This document shows positions 13,864 through 25,300 of a stretch of DNA of 64,000 nt, piece by piece; the first letter of the stretch is position 1, and every line of letters begins with the position of its first letter. The DNA lies in assembly GCF_024713975.1 (NCBI RefSeq), contig NC_091102.1, forward strand, positions 9,057,001-9,121,000. Direction: 5' to 3'. Source of the stretch: Paralichthys olivaceus (lineage: Eukaryota; Chordata; Actinopteri; Pleuronectiformes; Paralichthyidae). The position numbers and the translations under genes were made by a program. The notes under the pieces are model-generated. The model was not told the origin of the DNA. It saw only the letters and a list, made by a program, of their open reading frames with translations, and ran no database searches.

Positions 13864-14063
13864 TCAATCCTCTGCACCGAGTTTGGTATTCAGCGCATGT
13901 CCCTCTGTCCAAAGAGATTCGCCTGACTTCTTTCCTCCTGAGGCATTGGTCCGGCATATCTTCAGCACCAGCAGGGATATCACCAAAAGTGAGCATATGA
14001 CAAGCGGTACAAGAATCCCTATCCAGGTACCTGACTTGCATTGGGGCTCGGACACACCTTCTC
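13864..14063 (-). CDS. EWI gene exon 10: transmembrane helix and tail
   Basis: Residues about 1067-1132. A hydrophobic run beginning WIGILVPLVICSLLVISLL forms one membrane span, followed by KICR, where the cysteine could be palmitoylated as in tetraspanin partners. The tail ends NTKLGAED and contains no tyrosine. Stop TGA at 13,864-13,866. Confidence 0.88.
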
Positions 14064-17000
14064 CTACAAAGAAGAAATAAGAAATGTATCACCTGCGACC
14101 ACACGTCCACGCGATTTCACATTGAGTCAAGTGGTGCTCACCTTCTGTAAAGACATTGACAGTCAAGCGTCCAGACGTTTCCACCGCAACCTTCCACCAT
14201 CCATGAGACAGAGAGGGCAGCCACTCCTCTACCTCGCAGTAATACAAGCCGCTGTTTTCAGGACCTGGCTTGGAGACCGAAAGGCTGAACTGGTTGGGTA
14301 CAGGGCGGTCAAATCTTAGCTGATGGCCCTTGTCAAACATGTTTTGTAGGGTAGCGTTTCGATAAGCTACGAATATGGAACGAATTCTTGTTTCCTTCTG
14401 CCAAAACCATGTGACCTGGAACTCAGATTCATTACTGGATTGTCCCATGATGTGACAAGGGATGGTGAAGTCCTGAGATCTGCTCACATTTAGCTCCAAC
14501 TCATCCTTTACAATGGACAGGTTTTTTTCTATAAAACAGACACACAGACAAATAGAGGTAATGGGAAAGAGACTTTTTAAAGATTTATAAAAGATCAAAT
14601 GAACAGAGAGTGTGCAGTAAGGCAACCATCAACAACCATTAGAGAATATATTTTGTAGAGAATTTTGGGTATTATCATACTACCTTCCAGCAATTATCAT
14701 AATTGCTGGAAGGTAGTAGCATTTAGGGAAATACACTTAGTTGCTGTTTGACCAAGTGTTTGATAAAAAGATTCCTATCAATATTTAGTTTATATCGAAG
14801 ATGTCATGAGCAGCCTATAGGTCGGTTCAACTACTGTATTCAAACACACAACCAAACACACAGCTACACATAGATTTCTCTATAAAAAGTCATCATACCA
14901 GCAACTTTTACAGTCAGCGAGATAGGACCTGCACTCTCTGAAGCCTTTTGCTGCCAGTGACCTTCACGATCCAGCTGGTATTGCTCCACCCGGCACTGGT
15001 ACATCCCGCTATCCCCCTCACGGGCCCTCTGAATTCTGAGGTAGAAGCTGCTCTGTGTGGGTCTGGTGAGACGAAGCCGCCCCTGCAGATCTCTGAGCGC
15101 CATCTCAGGGTACCACAGCAAACCCATGTGATCGAGCTCTACTAAGAGGACATTTGTCATGGAGGAACCTCCTCCAGAGTAGATCCAGGCAATGTTGTAC
15201 AGGACAGAAGGACTGAATGCACCGGAGAGGATGTTGCACTTGAGTTCCACATCGTCTCCCTCTCTGGCAATCAACTGCTGTTGCTCTGTCACTTCTAAAC
15301 GAAGATCGTTGGCTAGAAAACCACAGAGAAGTCAATATTTTGTTATTCCTTTTTATATGGTATGAATTAACTGTGGCTGATAATATATATGGTTATAGAA
15401 GATGGAGCTAATTAAAGATAAATAAACTTACCAGGCTCAATAAGATTTACTTCAGTGATTTCTGACTTTGGAGAGAGCTGATACCAGTTACCACGAGGAT
15501 CTTGTAGCCACTCCACAACCTCGCATGTGTACGAGCCATTGTCCGAGTTCTGAGCTTGCCGAATAGTCAACTCAAAACTTGGACCCTTGCTGCGCCTCAT
15601 GCTGATTCGTTGTCTGTCGCTTGGCTCCACACGGGTCCCAAATGTTATGAGGGCATCCCGGTCCGAGCTTACAATGGTCTTTTTTTCTTCCAGTTGCTGG
15701 TGCAGCCAGGTAACGGCATAGCGAGAGGATGCAAAGGGCTCCGAGATAACTGAACACTTTATTTCTATGTCACTGTTTATATTTCTCTTCAAAGTGGGAG
15801 GGGAGGTCAGACTGAGTTTGCTCACTAAAAGAGAGAAACAAAAGTGAAGTCATATAGGGTGAGAGACAATGACAGATAGAATGCACAGTGCAGCTTTCAT
15901 CCAAAAGATGACATGTAGCCATGTGAATCTCAGCGCTACCTGGGTTCGCCACCATCACAGCCACTGCATTGGATGGAGGCAGCTTCCTGTGAACATTTTC
16001 GAAAAAGACAGACGCCTGACACTGGTAGGTTCCTGCCTCTCTGTGGCTGGCACCGTTGATCAGCAGAGTGTGAGCGACCTCTTTCACTTTGTTTTCTACT
16101 TTCAACTGGTAGACATGCTGGTCTCCAGACCAGCTGATTTCACCATTCCAGGACAGCGTCAGGATGTTGTCTATGGTCGAGGCATCGCGTTGCAGGCTCC
16201 AACTCAGAGTTATCGGTACACGTGGCACACGTGGCCCTCGGACCCGGCACAACAACTCCACATTTTCTCCAACAGTCACGATGTGGTTGCGATTGATCAG
16301 ATTCACTTTCACAAATGACTCTGTGTCCAGTGAGAAACAAGAAATTGGCAATCATACAATCATCTAGCATCCATGATGGGTACAAGTACAAGAGACTTGA
16401 GTAAAAAAACATTTAGAAAGTTTTCTTCTCTCACTTATATGTGTTGTCCTCTGCACCATTTCTAAAAATCACTCCCTATTTAAAATCATCCAGATATATT
16501 AAAAAAATTGCTTCCACCCAAGAATTATCAAGTTCTTCTGTGTCACCACATGGCTTTTGGAGTCTTAACACTTTTGAGAAAATCAGTTTTCCCTCTTAAA
16601 ATGCTAATTTATGCAGAGAGGTACTCTACACTTTTAGACATTGCATATTAACAGAAGTTTAAAACCCTGGACTTAATAGTAATACTCATTGCACCCTCCA
16701 ACAAGTTGAACAAAATTGAACTGTACAAAGACATCCTCTAGATTGTCTTTCTTACAGCTTTACTCATGCTCAGGCTTTTAAGTGCAAATAAAAGGGTTTT
16801 CTCTTGGAAGCAAGATCATGCAAATGTCATGAAATACTGCTTGCTGTTTTTTTAAATGACGTGTGTATAAAGGAGAGTGGAGCCCATGTAGTGCTGAAAA
16901 TGAAAAATGGTTAATCCTCTGTGGACCATAGTGGTGCCAAAGTGACGATCAGAAGAGTGGTAAAAATATTGGGTGTAATCTCTTGGGAACCATGAATATC

Positions 17001-20000
17001 AATTTAATATTTCTGGCAACAATTCGTACCAGTGTAATTGTTGGAGGGATGTACTGTTGTACTGAAGTCTGACTAGAACTCACATCCTTGTCTTTACCAC
17101 CTGTTCAGCAAATATGACAAATATGTGAGTTTCCCACAAAGTTTCATGTTATGTGACAATGGCGTGACGTTTTTTCAAAGAATAATTAAACAACTCAACG
17201 ATTGGAACCTGTTGTCTTGAATAATTTGCACGACACAGACAGAAACACATCTTACCTATGGGTCTCACTGTCACAGTGCTAGTTTGTGACTGGCTGTGGG
17301 TCTTGCTGTTTGCTTTCCATTCAGACACATAACACTGGTAGATGCCTGAATCAGACGGTGTGACCTCCTCCAGCTCTAAAGTGAAGGTGTTGGTCGATGG
17401 ACGTGCTGCCCTCACTCTGCGACTCATTAAGTCCCCATCTATCTCAATGACACCCTCCCGACTTAGTCTGATGATGTTTTTAAACGAGGCTGTTGACGTG
17501 GAATGACGTTGCCAGGTGACAGAGAGTTGACTTTTAACCCCATCCACTTTACAGGTGAGCTTCAGCCTGTCACCTTCGTCAACAATCATGTCTTGTTGCA
17601 TTTCAACTGAGAGCTCACTTTCTGTCATGAGACAAGGGGAACAGACAGATACATGTGTTTGAGAAGATCATAATTGAAAACACGATTTTCTGAATAGTAG
17701 TTAACAGTAGTAAAAGTAATGAGGGTTATGGTCGGATTATATGATACAGGAAAATAAATTTAAACCCTGATTTGATTGCTGTCATTCATTCTGAACATTT
17801 CTGCTGGCTGACCTGTGGCTGAGATGCTGACCAGCTGGGGGACAGAAGTCTGCGCTGCTCCTTCTGTAAAGGCACCATCCTGGCCTCTGTCCTGAGGCCA
17901 TGCCCGACAGAAATATTCCCCCTGGTCCTCAGTTCTGACAGGCTGCAGTTTGAGACGGTACTCTGTGTCCCCGATCCGGGCGGCCCTGAGCTCTCCTTCT
18001 TTCTCTCGGCCACTATACTCGGCTCCCACAAACAGAATGCCCGCAGGTCCGATGCGCGCCAGCTCAACACTTCCCCGGAGCCAGGCTACAGAGAGAAACC
18101 TTTCCTGCAGACTGTGAGCATCTACATTGCAGGATAGCGACAGCTCCTGCCCCTCCTGCAGAGTTGTCTGCTGTGTTGAAATTCTCACCACCAGAGACGA
18201 CGTGTCTGGCACCACTTCTACTTGAGGCAAAACATAAGATTCAGACAAATATGGCAAACAGACTCACACATCCTGTGAAGGAGCCACATTTACTGTAACA
18301 AGGGTAGGCAAAGATGAATATCTCAATGTGTGCTTTTAATAGATAATTGAATGATGACTGCTTCTTACCTCTGGCTTTGACGTTTAGCGTAGTTTCCTCC
18401 GCATCCTTCTGTGTGATAGCATACCAGGAGCGGTCAGGATCTTGGATCCACTCCTGAGCCCGGCAGTAGATCCTGCCTTGGTCTGACAGCTCCAGCTGAG
18501 CCATCTGCAGCCTGTATGTGGCCTCTCCCATTTTATCTAACCTTATGAGTCCAGCATGATAACGGCCTTCAAACGCCGGGCCTGGGCTCAGGGTGAAATC
18601 CCTGTCCAGAGAAATGATTGTCCGAGCGTCCTCCTCCCCGTCTTTCTGGAGATACCAGGCCACAGACAGATGGGTGTGCTGGATGGTGTTGCTGGAGGCT
18701 TGGCACGTTAGAGTGAGAGCATCACCCTCGTTATAGCTCAGCGATGTGGAGACAGGTGATGACACACTTAAGGAGTTGTCAATCACTATGGCACAATGTC
18801 AGACACAGAGACAAGGACATGGAAGTCACATTTTGCCATCATTTGCCATCTAACACAGTGATGCAGATATGTTGAAAGATATGTCAAAAAAGTAGAATGG
18901 CAATTACCTTTAACTGTTGTCTCAGCATTGTAGGTTCCATCGTAAACAGATTCTGTGTTGATCACAGCGCACTCATAGTCCCCTTCATCACCTTTCTGCA
19001 GGTTCTGGATCTCAAAGATGACGGAGTTTGGAGACACGTGTTTCAGAGTAATCTCCTTGCGTGCCACGCGTTGGCCATATACGGCATACGCAAAGCTTTC
19101 GTCAGAAGTACAGATGATGTTGATCTCGAACGTTGGATTTGCGGGCTTCTTGATACGGAACTCGAATTCCTTTTGAGTGTTGTCGCCTGCAAGGCCGCTC
19201 ACATTGCAGGAGATGGAGAGTGGAGCGCCCAACACACGATACAGGGGCCCGGACTGTGCTTCAGTGAGCACTTTGGCCTCTCCTGAGGAAGACACATTGA
19301 AATCACATGAAAACAGCTCATTTAAGTGTCAACCATGTTTTGTAAGGGTGCTATTCTCCAGGGAGGAACCTTGGTCTAAGAGCTGCATGAACGTGTGAGA
19401 CAAAACTACAAAGCCTTTAAGTTGCACAGCACAATACAAGAAATATAAACTTTTACAGTATGAAGTTTATATATTCATTATGCAGTAAAAGGGATCCAAC
19501 TATATTATCTAACTATTGCAGCTTTTTCAATTCCACGAATTATTTGCCTACACATTAACCAAAAATACTGTTATTAAAAAGACTAAGTGAATGACATAGG
19601 TGAATCATGAATTATAAAATAACAGTTTAATCACAACCTGATTGTGTTAAATGGAATTTTCAGATATTTTAAAATAAACTGCTAAGAACTCATGAGAAAT
19701 TTACATGAAGTGCAGTGTACTACACACATGTATTACTTGTTATTAATATTTCTTTATATAATTATTAGGGGCACATTCAACTTGCAAAATATGTTCAACT
19801 CAAAAACACTAACTGGCTCTCCTTGTTTCCTCCTTATTTCCAATGTCTATCTTTGAAAGGAAAATCTGCTCTTTTTAACAAGAGCATATATTTTCCTAAT
19901 TAAATAGTTTTCTATATTCCACCATATTTGCATTCAGTTTGATCTCTCAGCAGAATCCAATTCAGCTGCAGGAATTCAGTGAAGTACTCACCGCTGTGCA

Positions 20001-20049
20001 GGAGTAAACTCAGACAGAGAAGCAGACCTCCCCTGCAACACCTCATCAT
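13864..20049 (-). CDS. EWI-subfamily Ig superfamily membrane protein (IGSF3/CD101-like), 10 exons
   Basis: Coding exons, in transcription order, are 20049-19992, 19282-18908, 18785-18369, 18220-17813, 17621-17256, 16320-15940, 15824-15432, 15312-14899, 14528-14142 and 14063-13864. Every junction is GT-AG and phase 1, and the sum is 3,399 nt (1,132 residues plus stop). The product has a signal peptide (about residues 1-20), eight V-type Ig domains of one exon each, a membrane helix (about 1080-1100) and a tail of about 32 residues. Domain 2 carries the signature Glu-Trp-Ile after its second cysteine (CRAQEWIQDP); domains 4, 6 and 8 carry EWK, EWL and EWL at the same place. In mammals EWI proteins associate laterally with tetraspanins and modulate adhesion, and CD101 is an inhibitory leukocyte protein. 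Eight domains match IGSF3 (CD101 has seven, PTGFRN six), but orthology cannot be settled by eye. It is head-to-head with klhl6. The family is certain; the exact member is not. Confidence 0.88.
14142..14528 (-). CDS. EWI gene exon 9: Ig domain 8 (membrane-proximal)
   Basis: Residues about 938-1066. DFTIPCHIMG, VTWFWQK and NSGLYYCEVEEWLPS, followed by HGWWKVAVETSGRL. EWL is present. Acceptor TTATAG, donor GTGAGC. The intron upstream of it holds the palindrome at 14,678-14,718. Confidence 0.88.
14678..14718. repeat. 41-bp near-perfect palindrome in intron
   Basis: Two 20-nt arms (14,678-14,697 and 14,699-14,718) are exact reverse complements around a single central base at 14,698. It is within the intron between Ig exons 8 and 9 of the minus-strand gene. 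It could be a residual fold-back element. The stem is too short for a typical pre-miRNA. Confidence 0.9.
14899..15312 (-). CDS. EWI gene exon 8: Ig domain 7
   Basis: Residues about 800-937. VELKCNILS, IAWIYSG and DSGMYQCRVEQYQLDREGHW. The EWI position reads EQY, but the downstream DREGHW keeps the family pattern. Acceptor TTCTAG, donor GTATGA. Confidence 0.88.
15432..15824 (-). CDS. EWI gene exon 7: Ig domain 6
   Basis: Residues about 669-799. IEIKCSVIS, VTWLHQQ and NGSYTCEVVEWLQDPRGNWY, with EWL and the WxQDPxxxWY pattern that resembles domain 2. Acceptor TTTTAG, donor GTAAGT. Confidence 0.88.
15940..16320 (-). CDS. EWI gene exon 6: Ig domain 5
   Basis: Residues about 542-668. VELLCRVRG, LSWSLQ and EAGTYQCQASVFFEN define the fold. 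There is no EWI-type motif after the second cysteine. Acceptor GACACAG, donor GTAGCG. Confidence 0.88.
17256..17621 (-). CDS. EWI gene exon 5: Ig domain 4
   Basis: Residues about 420-541. LKLTCKVDG, VTWQRH and DSGIYQCYVSEWKAN are readable, with EWK in place of EWI. Acceptor ATGACAG, donor GTAAGA. The following intron of about 935 nt contains no further Ig exon that I can see. Confidence 0.88.
17813..18220 (-). CDS. EWI gene exon 4: Ig domain 3
   Basis: Residues about 284-419. LSLSCNVD, VAWLRG and DQGEYFCRAW mark the V-type fold. After the second cysteine it reads AWPQDRGQ, so the EWI-type motif is lost in this domain. Acceptor CTCAAG, donor GTCAGC. Confidence 0.88.
18369..18785 (-). CDS. EWI gene exon 3: Ig domain 2 with EWI motif
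   Basis: Residues about 145-283. Canonical LTLTC, VAWYLQ and DQGRIYC strands are followed by RAQEWIQDPDRSWY, which contains the family-defining Glu-Trp-Ile. Acceptor CATAG, donor GTAAGA. Confidence 0.9.
18908..19282 (-). CDS. EWI gene exon 2: Ig domain 1
   Basis: Residues about 20-144. The B-strand cysteine is in LSISCNVSG and the F-strand cysteine in GDEGDYECAV. The usual C-strand tryptophan is not present (EFEFRIKK at that position), a deviation from the other seven domains. Acceptor CCTCAG, donor GTAATT. Confidence 0.85.
19992..20049 (-). CDS. EWI gene exon 1: signal peptide
   Basis: The exon encodes MMRCCRGGLLLCLSLLLHS, a short basic start followed by a leucine-rich core. Two ATG codons are in tandem and I use the first. 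The donor is GGTGAGT and the exon ends in phase 1, as is usual before Ig exons. It was too short to be found as a long open frame. Confidence 0.8.
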
Positions 20050-22056
20050 GAAATCTTTTCAGAAGTATATCACACAGTGTACACACCAGTCTCTCTGCGT
20101 GTGTAGAGTTGTCAGTGTCTTCATACAGTGGTATGAATGTGGCTTATGTTTCCGTGGGTGCACTGAGGAGGAAGTCTGAAATATTTCCTGTACACAGGCA
20201 GAATGTTACAGTTGCATCACACTGCAGTAACTTGTGAATCTATTTTCATTGTTGGATATGAAAACATGTGCAGCTGGCTTGTGGTGGAGTTTTGAAAAAT
20301 TAAAATATTTTTGTTTCACCTGCTAAAAAAAACTATGAAGGCAGACATCAGTGCACTGCACGGTTTGACAGCATCTTTACTATAATATGAAATCAATTTG
20401 ACAAAAATCACTTCCTTATCAAAATAAGAAAAAGGGCAGTATCTTTTTTCAACCATACCAGTGAAATGGTGATGGCTGACAGATTCTCAGTATACCATAT
20501 GCTACTCTTTTTAATTCTCATATCTATATATTATATTTACCAACACAGGACTTCTTTAATCCAATCATACAGTAACGAGTGTTAGTGGGTACAGATTCGT
20601 GAGAGGAACTGTGTTGCTAAGAAACAGCTCGGGTCCAAGTTTGACCTATTTACCAAAACAGGTAAGTTTGGACTCGTTCACGTCAGATCACGTTTGACGT
20701 TGTGTTGTACATCGATGAGGCAACAGTGCCACCTGATGGAGAAGGCAAAGAATCAACATTGTATTCCTGCCGTGGTTTTTATTTTCACTTTTCAGCTTGA
20801 AGCCTCAACTGTCATTATGACTGAGGGGGGGTGTATGTTTATGGACAATTAGACTCATTCAAACTTTTCCTATAAAATTAAATGAAAGAAAACTATTACT
20901 ACATGCATAAAAGTTATAAAGATAAATTGTAAAATTTTATAAATGGTATAAAAAGATATTTTATGCCATATATACACTGCATCAGTGAATACTACATTGC
21001 TTTACTTTAAATATGTAACTATATACAAAGAAAAATACATACATGATAAAAGGTATTTGTAGCGCTTACTGTACTTCACTTTAGACAGCACACTTGTGTA
21101 GCAGTTATTATTGTAAAACTGAAAAAGCTTTGGATTCCATTTAATGAAAGATTTGAAATTGTACTCAAGCCTCCAAGATGGAGAAGTGCAGGCAGCATGT
21201 TTGTGGCTTTAGCAACGCCCACGTAATTTCATGTATATCTTTATGTTTCAATTGACTTGCTGAAAAATATGCCTTAGCCCAGATGACACAAGTGAAAGTA
21301 CACAAAAGTCTGAGTGTGTTTTTAATTAAATAAGAGAATCTGAAGAAAATTCCATAATATGACAAATAATATAAAAATATAAATACAACAATACAATGTG
21401 GTAGTAATATAATATTATTCATAGTATTATATTCAATACAAAGCAGTGTAAAATATATGGCGACGTGGTAACTGGTCGTTATATGACTAAGTAGTAGCAC
21501 AAGTACCTCAGTGGTGATACTGAAGGAGGAGCAAAAGCTGCTCTTACACTTGCACCCACACTCATCCTGGTCCCAAGCTACTTCTGTGCCTGACTGGTGA
21601 AGCGATGACACTAAAGTAAGACGTACAATCTTGTTGATAATTATCCATATGAAAGTATTTAGAACTGAGTCTAAAAGATACTTCTCTTTCAGCCACGTAA
21701 AGACGGTGCGTGTTGACAGTTCTCTCGGTTCGGTGAGGTCTGGTGGGGGAAAACCTGGCGCCTGCGGTCCTGAAAAACTTGAAAAAACTGCGTAACTTTA
21801 GGGGAACTTTATACTCATCAACACGAAAAGAGGAAGCGACTAGAAACAAGCATTGCTACACACTTACGTTCCTCACAGAGCAGGAATAGGAAGTGTGAAG
21901 AGGACAAGAAAAAAACAAATCCACATCTCAGAGTGACAGAAAAGTTGCAAGCACAACCCACAGGGGGGGTTATTCTCTGTCTTCTCACAGTGGTGAAGGA
22001 ACACCTGAAGAAGCTGCAAGCTGTTCTCATGAGCGTCTGAAGAGCTGCTGTGGAAG
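20050..22056. promoter_or_regulatory. Shared intergenic region between divergent EWI gene and klhl6
   Basis: About 2 kb separates the two start codons, so both promoters must lie here or in unseen upstream 5' UTR exons. No TATA box stands out. ETS/PU.1-type words are seen near each gene: GAGGAAGT at 20,168-20,175, AAAAGAGGAAGCG at 21,826-21,838 and AGGAAGTG at 21,888-21,895. PU.1 is a plausible regulator of leukocyte genes, but such short words arise often by chance. The middle part (about 20,800-21,500) is AT-rich with no feature that I can name. Confidence 0.4.
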
Positions 22057-22313
22057 ATGAGTGACTCACTGGAGCGGACCACAGACTGTCCCACGCCTCT
22101 TCCAGGAGACGAATCCAGGCCAAACGAGGAGACGGAGAGCCTGACAGGAGCAGAGGAGTTGTGCTGGGAGGATGGAGGTCTACCTGTGGAGCTGCAGAGA
22201 GGGATGGAGACTCTGCGGGTCAACAGTGAGCTCACTGATGTGATTCTGAGAGTTCAAGGGCACGACTTCGCTTGCCACAGAGCCATACTTGCCGCTGCCA
22301 GTCAGTACTTCAG
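22057..22313 (+). CDS. klhl6: klhl6 exon 1: N-terminus and start of BTB
   Basis: Residues 1-86 (last codon split in phase 2). The acidic N-terminal 40 residues are poorly conserved in the family; the BTB begins around LTDVIL. Donor GTAAAA. Confidence 0.93.
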
Positions 22314-25300
22314 GTAAAAAATAAACCGGCATTGTCTTATTTATATTGTGATGGAATTGCTGAGTTTTGACTTTTCTTTCTTCTGTGTAGGGCAATGTTC
22401 TGCAGTGGGCTGAAGGAGAGTCATGAGGAGTATGTGCAAATACAGGGGCTGGACAGTGGGACAATGGGCTCTCTCCTGGAGTACACTTACACCAGCCGAG
22501 CCCTCCTCACACACTCCAACGTCCAGAGGATACTTGAGGCTGCCAGTCAGTTTCAGGTAAAGTGACAGTTACCTACAAAGAAATTCAAGATAGTCAATTA
22601 GTTCACTTATATATTTACTTATGTCAACCTTGAACACATTATCAGCAGCAAATATACTTTCTTAGCATTGTAATTGGATTTCTAGTAAAGAAAAAACTTT
22701 TTTAAACCTCCGCCAAGGCCCCAAACAGTTACCTTATGAAACCACATTTAAATTCACTGGATCCAGATCTTTTTTCGATCTTCTCCAAATTGCACACACT
22801 CATTAATATCGGTTCTCTAAAGGTTCCTGTTTTTTCAACGAGATCCACACATTTTTCTGAGAGAAAAAATGAACAGCTCATCTCACGATGTTACAGAAAG
22901 TGAAAACAAAATTATTATGATCTGGATCTGCACTAAACTTTAATGAGTTCTTCCCCAAACCATATCAAGTTTCATAGAAAAGGGTTGAGTAGTTGTTGTG
23001 TAATCCTGGTAACACACAAACAAATAAATGCTCATGAAAATGAAACCTTCTTGGCGGAGATATGTTAAGATTAGTAATTAGCACTGTAATCACAGAGTGA
23101 ATGGATTTTTATTATGATGTACTTAATGAAAAGCTACTGACTTAAATAATACAATAATATACTCAACGTATAAATAAACCAGTAAAGAAATAGGTTATTT
23201 TTAGCTTAATCAAGTTGAATCTCAAATTGTTATCAGCATAAGATGTGAAATTCTCTTTTGGCAACAAAAGCATGACACAATCCACAATGTATTTGATTTA
23301 GCAGCTAAAACTAATATGTACATGTGGGGAAACACATTCAGGAAGACAGGTTGAATGATAGTGATGTGGTGATGGTGCTGCTGTGGCGTAGGGCCCCATT
23401 TCAGTTGCTCCACTTCTGATTTTCTAACTACACTCAGTATTTCCCCAACTGAGTGGAACAAAACATCTCACTGTGTCAGAGAGGTGTCAAACTAAGAGAG
23501 AAGTGAAAGTTGCCCAGTTGTTAACACTAAGGATCAGTTTTCCATACAGGCTTAATTTAACTGCACAGCTGTGTCAGAAAACAAGTGAGGCAGGTGTTGT
23601 CATTCTTCTGTTTTTGTGACGCTCAGTTTGTTTTTAGCTGTTTGAGATAAAAATGTTTCATTGGTCCTCATTTCTTGGATTTCTGACGTTTTAGGGGCAG
23701 AAGTGGGTTCAGGTTTGAGGTTAGAATTAAATCACTTCAAGGTTTAGGATAAAATCTGAGGATAAATGTAAAGGAAGTTAAAAGAGTTGTTCATCTTTTT
23801 ATGGCTCATGACATCTTTGATTTTCCAAAAAACATTTGCTTGTAGTTTTATCTGCTAATTCACCTCAATACTGAGAAACCCTGCATGTGTACATCAGTGT
23901 TTTCTATTTGTTTCTTTTAGTTCCTGCGTGTGGTGGATGCATGTGCCGGCTTTCTGATCAACTCTCTGCACCTGGACAACTGTATTGCGATCCTGAATCT
24001 GGCCGAACATCACGTCCTGCCTGTCCTGAAGTCCAGGGCTCAGGACTACATCACCTCTCGGTTCTCCCAGGTTGTCAAGCAGGAGGATTTCCTGGAGCTT
24101 CCAGCAGATTCGCTGGAGATCGTCCTGCAGAGGGATGACCTGGATGTGAAGTGTGAGGAGTGTGTTTTTGAGACACTCATGCACTGGGTGAGGGCCAGGC
24201 AGGATGAACGCTATCCCTTACTGGCCAGGTTGCTGTCAGCTGTGCGACTGCCGCTGCTGGATCCAGCATATTTTGTTGAAAAAGTGGAGTCGGATGAACT
24301 GATACGACGCTGCAGTGAGGCCTTTCCTTTGTTGCAAGAGGCTCGCAGCTATCACCTCTCTGGCAGAGAGGCAAGTGAAGGACATTATTCATGACAGAAT
24401 ATGAGTCAGCTATTTCTCAACATTCTTGCCTTCATTGTACTGTATCTGAAACACTGATACTTTAACATTGAAGTGTCGCTCTGCATGTCAGGGGCAAAAA
24501 CTGCCTTCTATTTTCTAAAATGTTCCATATTTTAGAATTTTGAGATTGAAAATCTCTTCGTATGTTTGTAGGTGGTCTCTGAACGAACCAAACCCCGCAT
24601 ACGGCACTTTCTATCCGAGGTATTCTTGATCATTGGAGGCTGCACCAAAGACGAACGCTTCATTTCCACCGTCATCTGTTTAGACCCCCTGAGACGCAGC
24701 AGGCTGGAGGTCGCCAGGCTGCCAATGACAGATAATGACAACGAGTCCCAGAACCGCAAATGGGTGGAGTTCGCTTGCATCACCTTCCGCAATGAACTTT
24801 ACATATCTGGTGAGAAAAGTCACGCACTCATAGTTTCATCTCAAAAACAGACTCATTTCCTGTGAGATGTGGGACCTTTACAGTGCAGATGAAAGTGACA
24901 TTGTTCAGGAACTGACACCTTAGTTGTGGTTACTTTAACTGTTGAGATACTCACACACAATTAAAGTTCAGGTTTGTCACTGGATGTAAGATTTTTAATC
25001 AGAATAACTAAGGTAGATCATTACATTGATGTTTTAAGATAAGGCTGCAGTGTCTGTGACAGTGTTGTGTAACACTTCTGCAGGAGGTAAAGAGACACCA
25101 CATGATGTTTGGAAATACAACGGCGCTCTGGACAAGTGGATCCAAATCGAGCCCCTGACAACTGGGCGCTGGAGACACAAAATGGCGGCGCACGGTGGGA
25201 AGGTGTACGCGCTAGGTGGATTTGATGGAAATCAGAGACATGCTAGCGTAGAGGCCTATGATCCCTTTCACAACCGCTGGACACAGGTACATAAGTTTGA

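Noticed and set aside
14678..14718. Palindrome as a microRNA precursor
   Set aside because: A 20-bp perfect stem with almost no loop is too short and too perfect for a normal pre-miRNA hairpin.
16400..17250. A ninth Ig exon in the largest inter-Ig intron of the EWI gene
   Set aside because: No open frame with cysteine and tryptophan landmarks is present on the minus strand, and the flanking exons join in phase without it.
13864..20049. Calling the EWI gene ptgfrn or igsf8
   Set aside because: Those have six and four Ig domains. Eight phase-consistent Ig exons are present here, so IGSF3 or CD101 relatives fit better.
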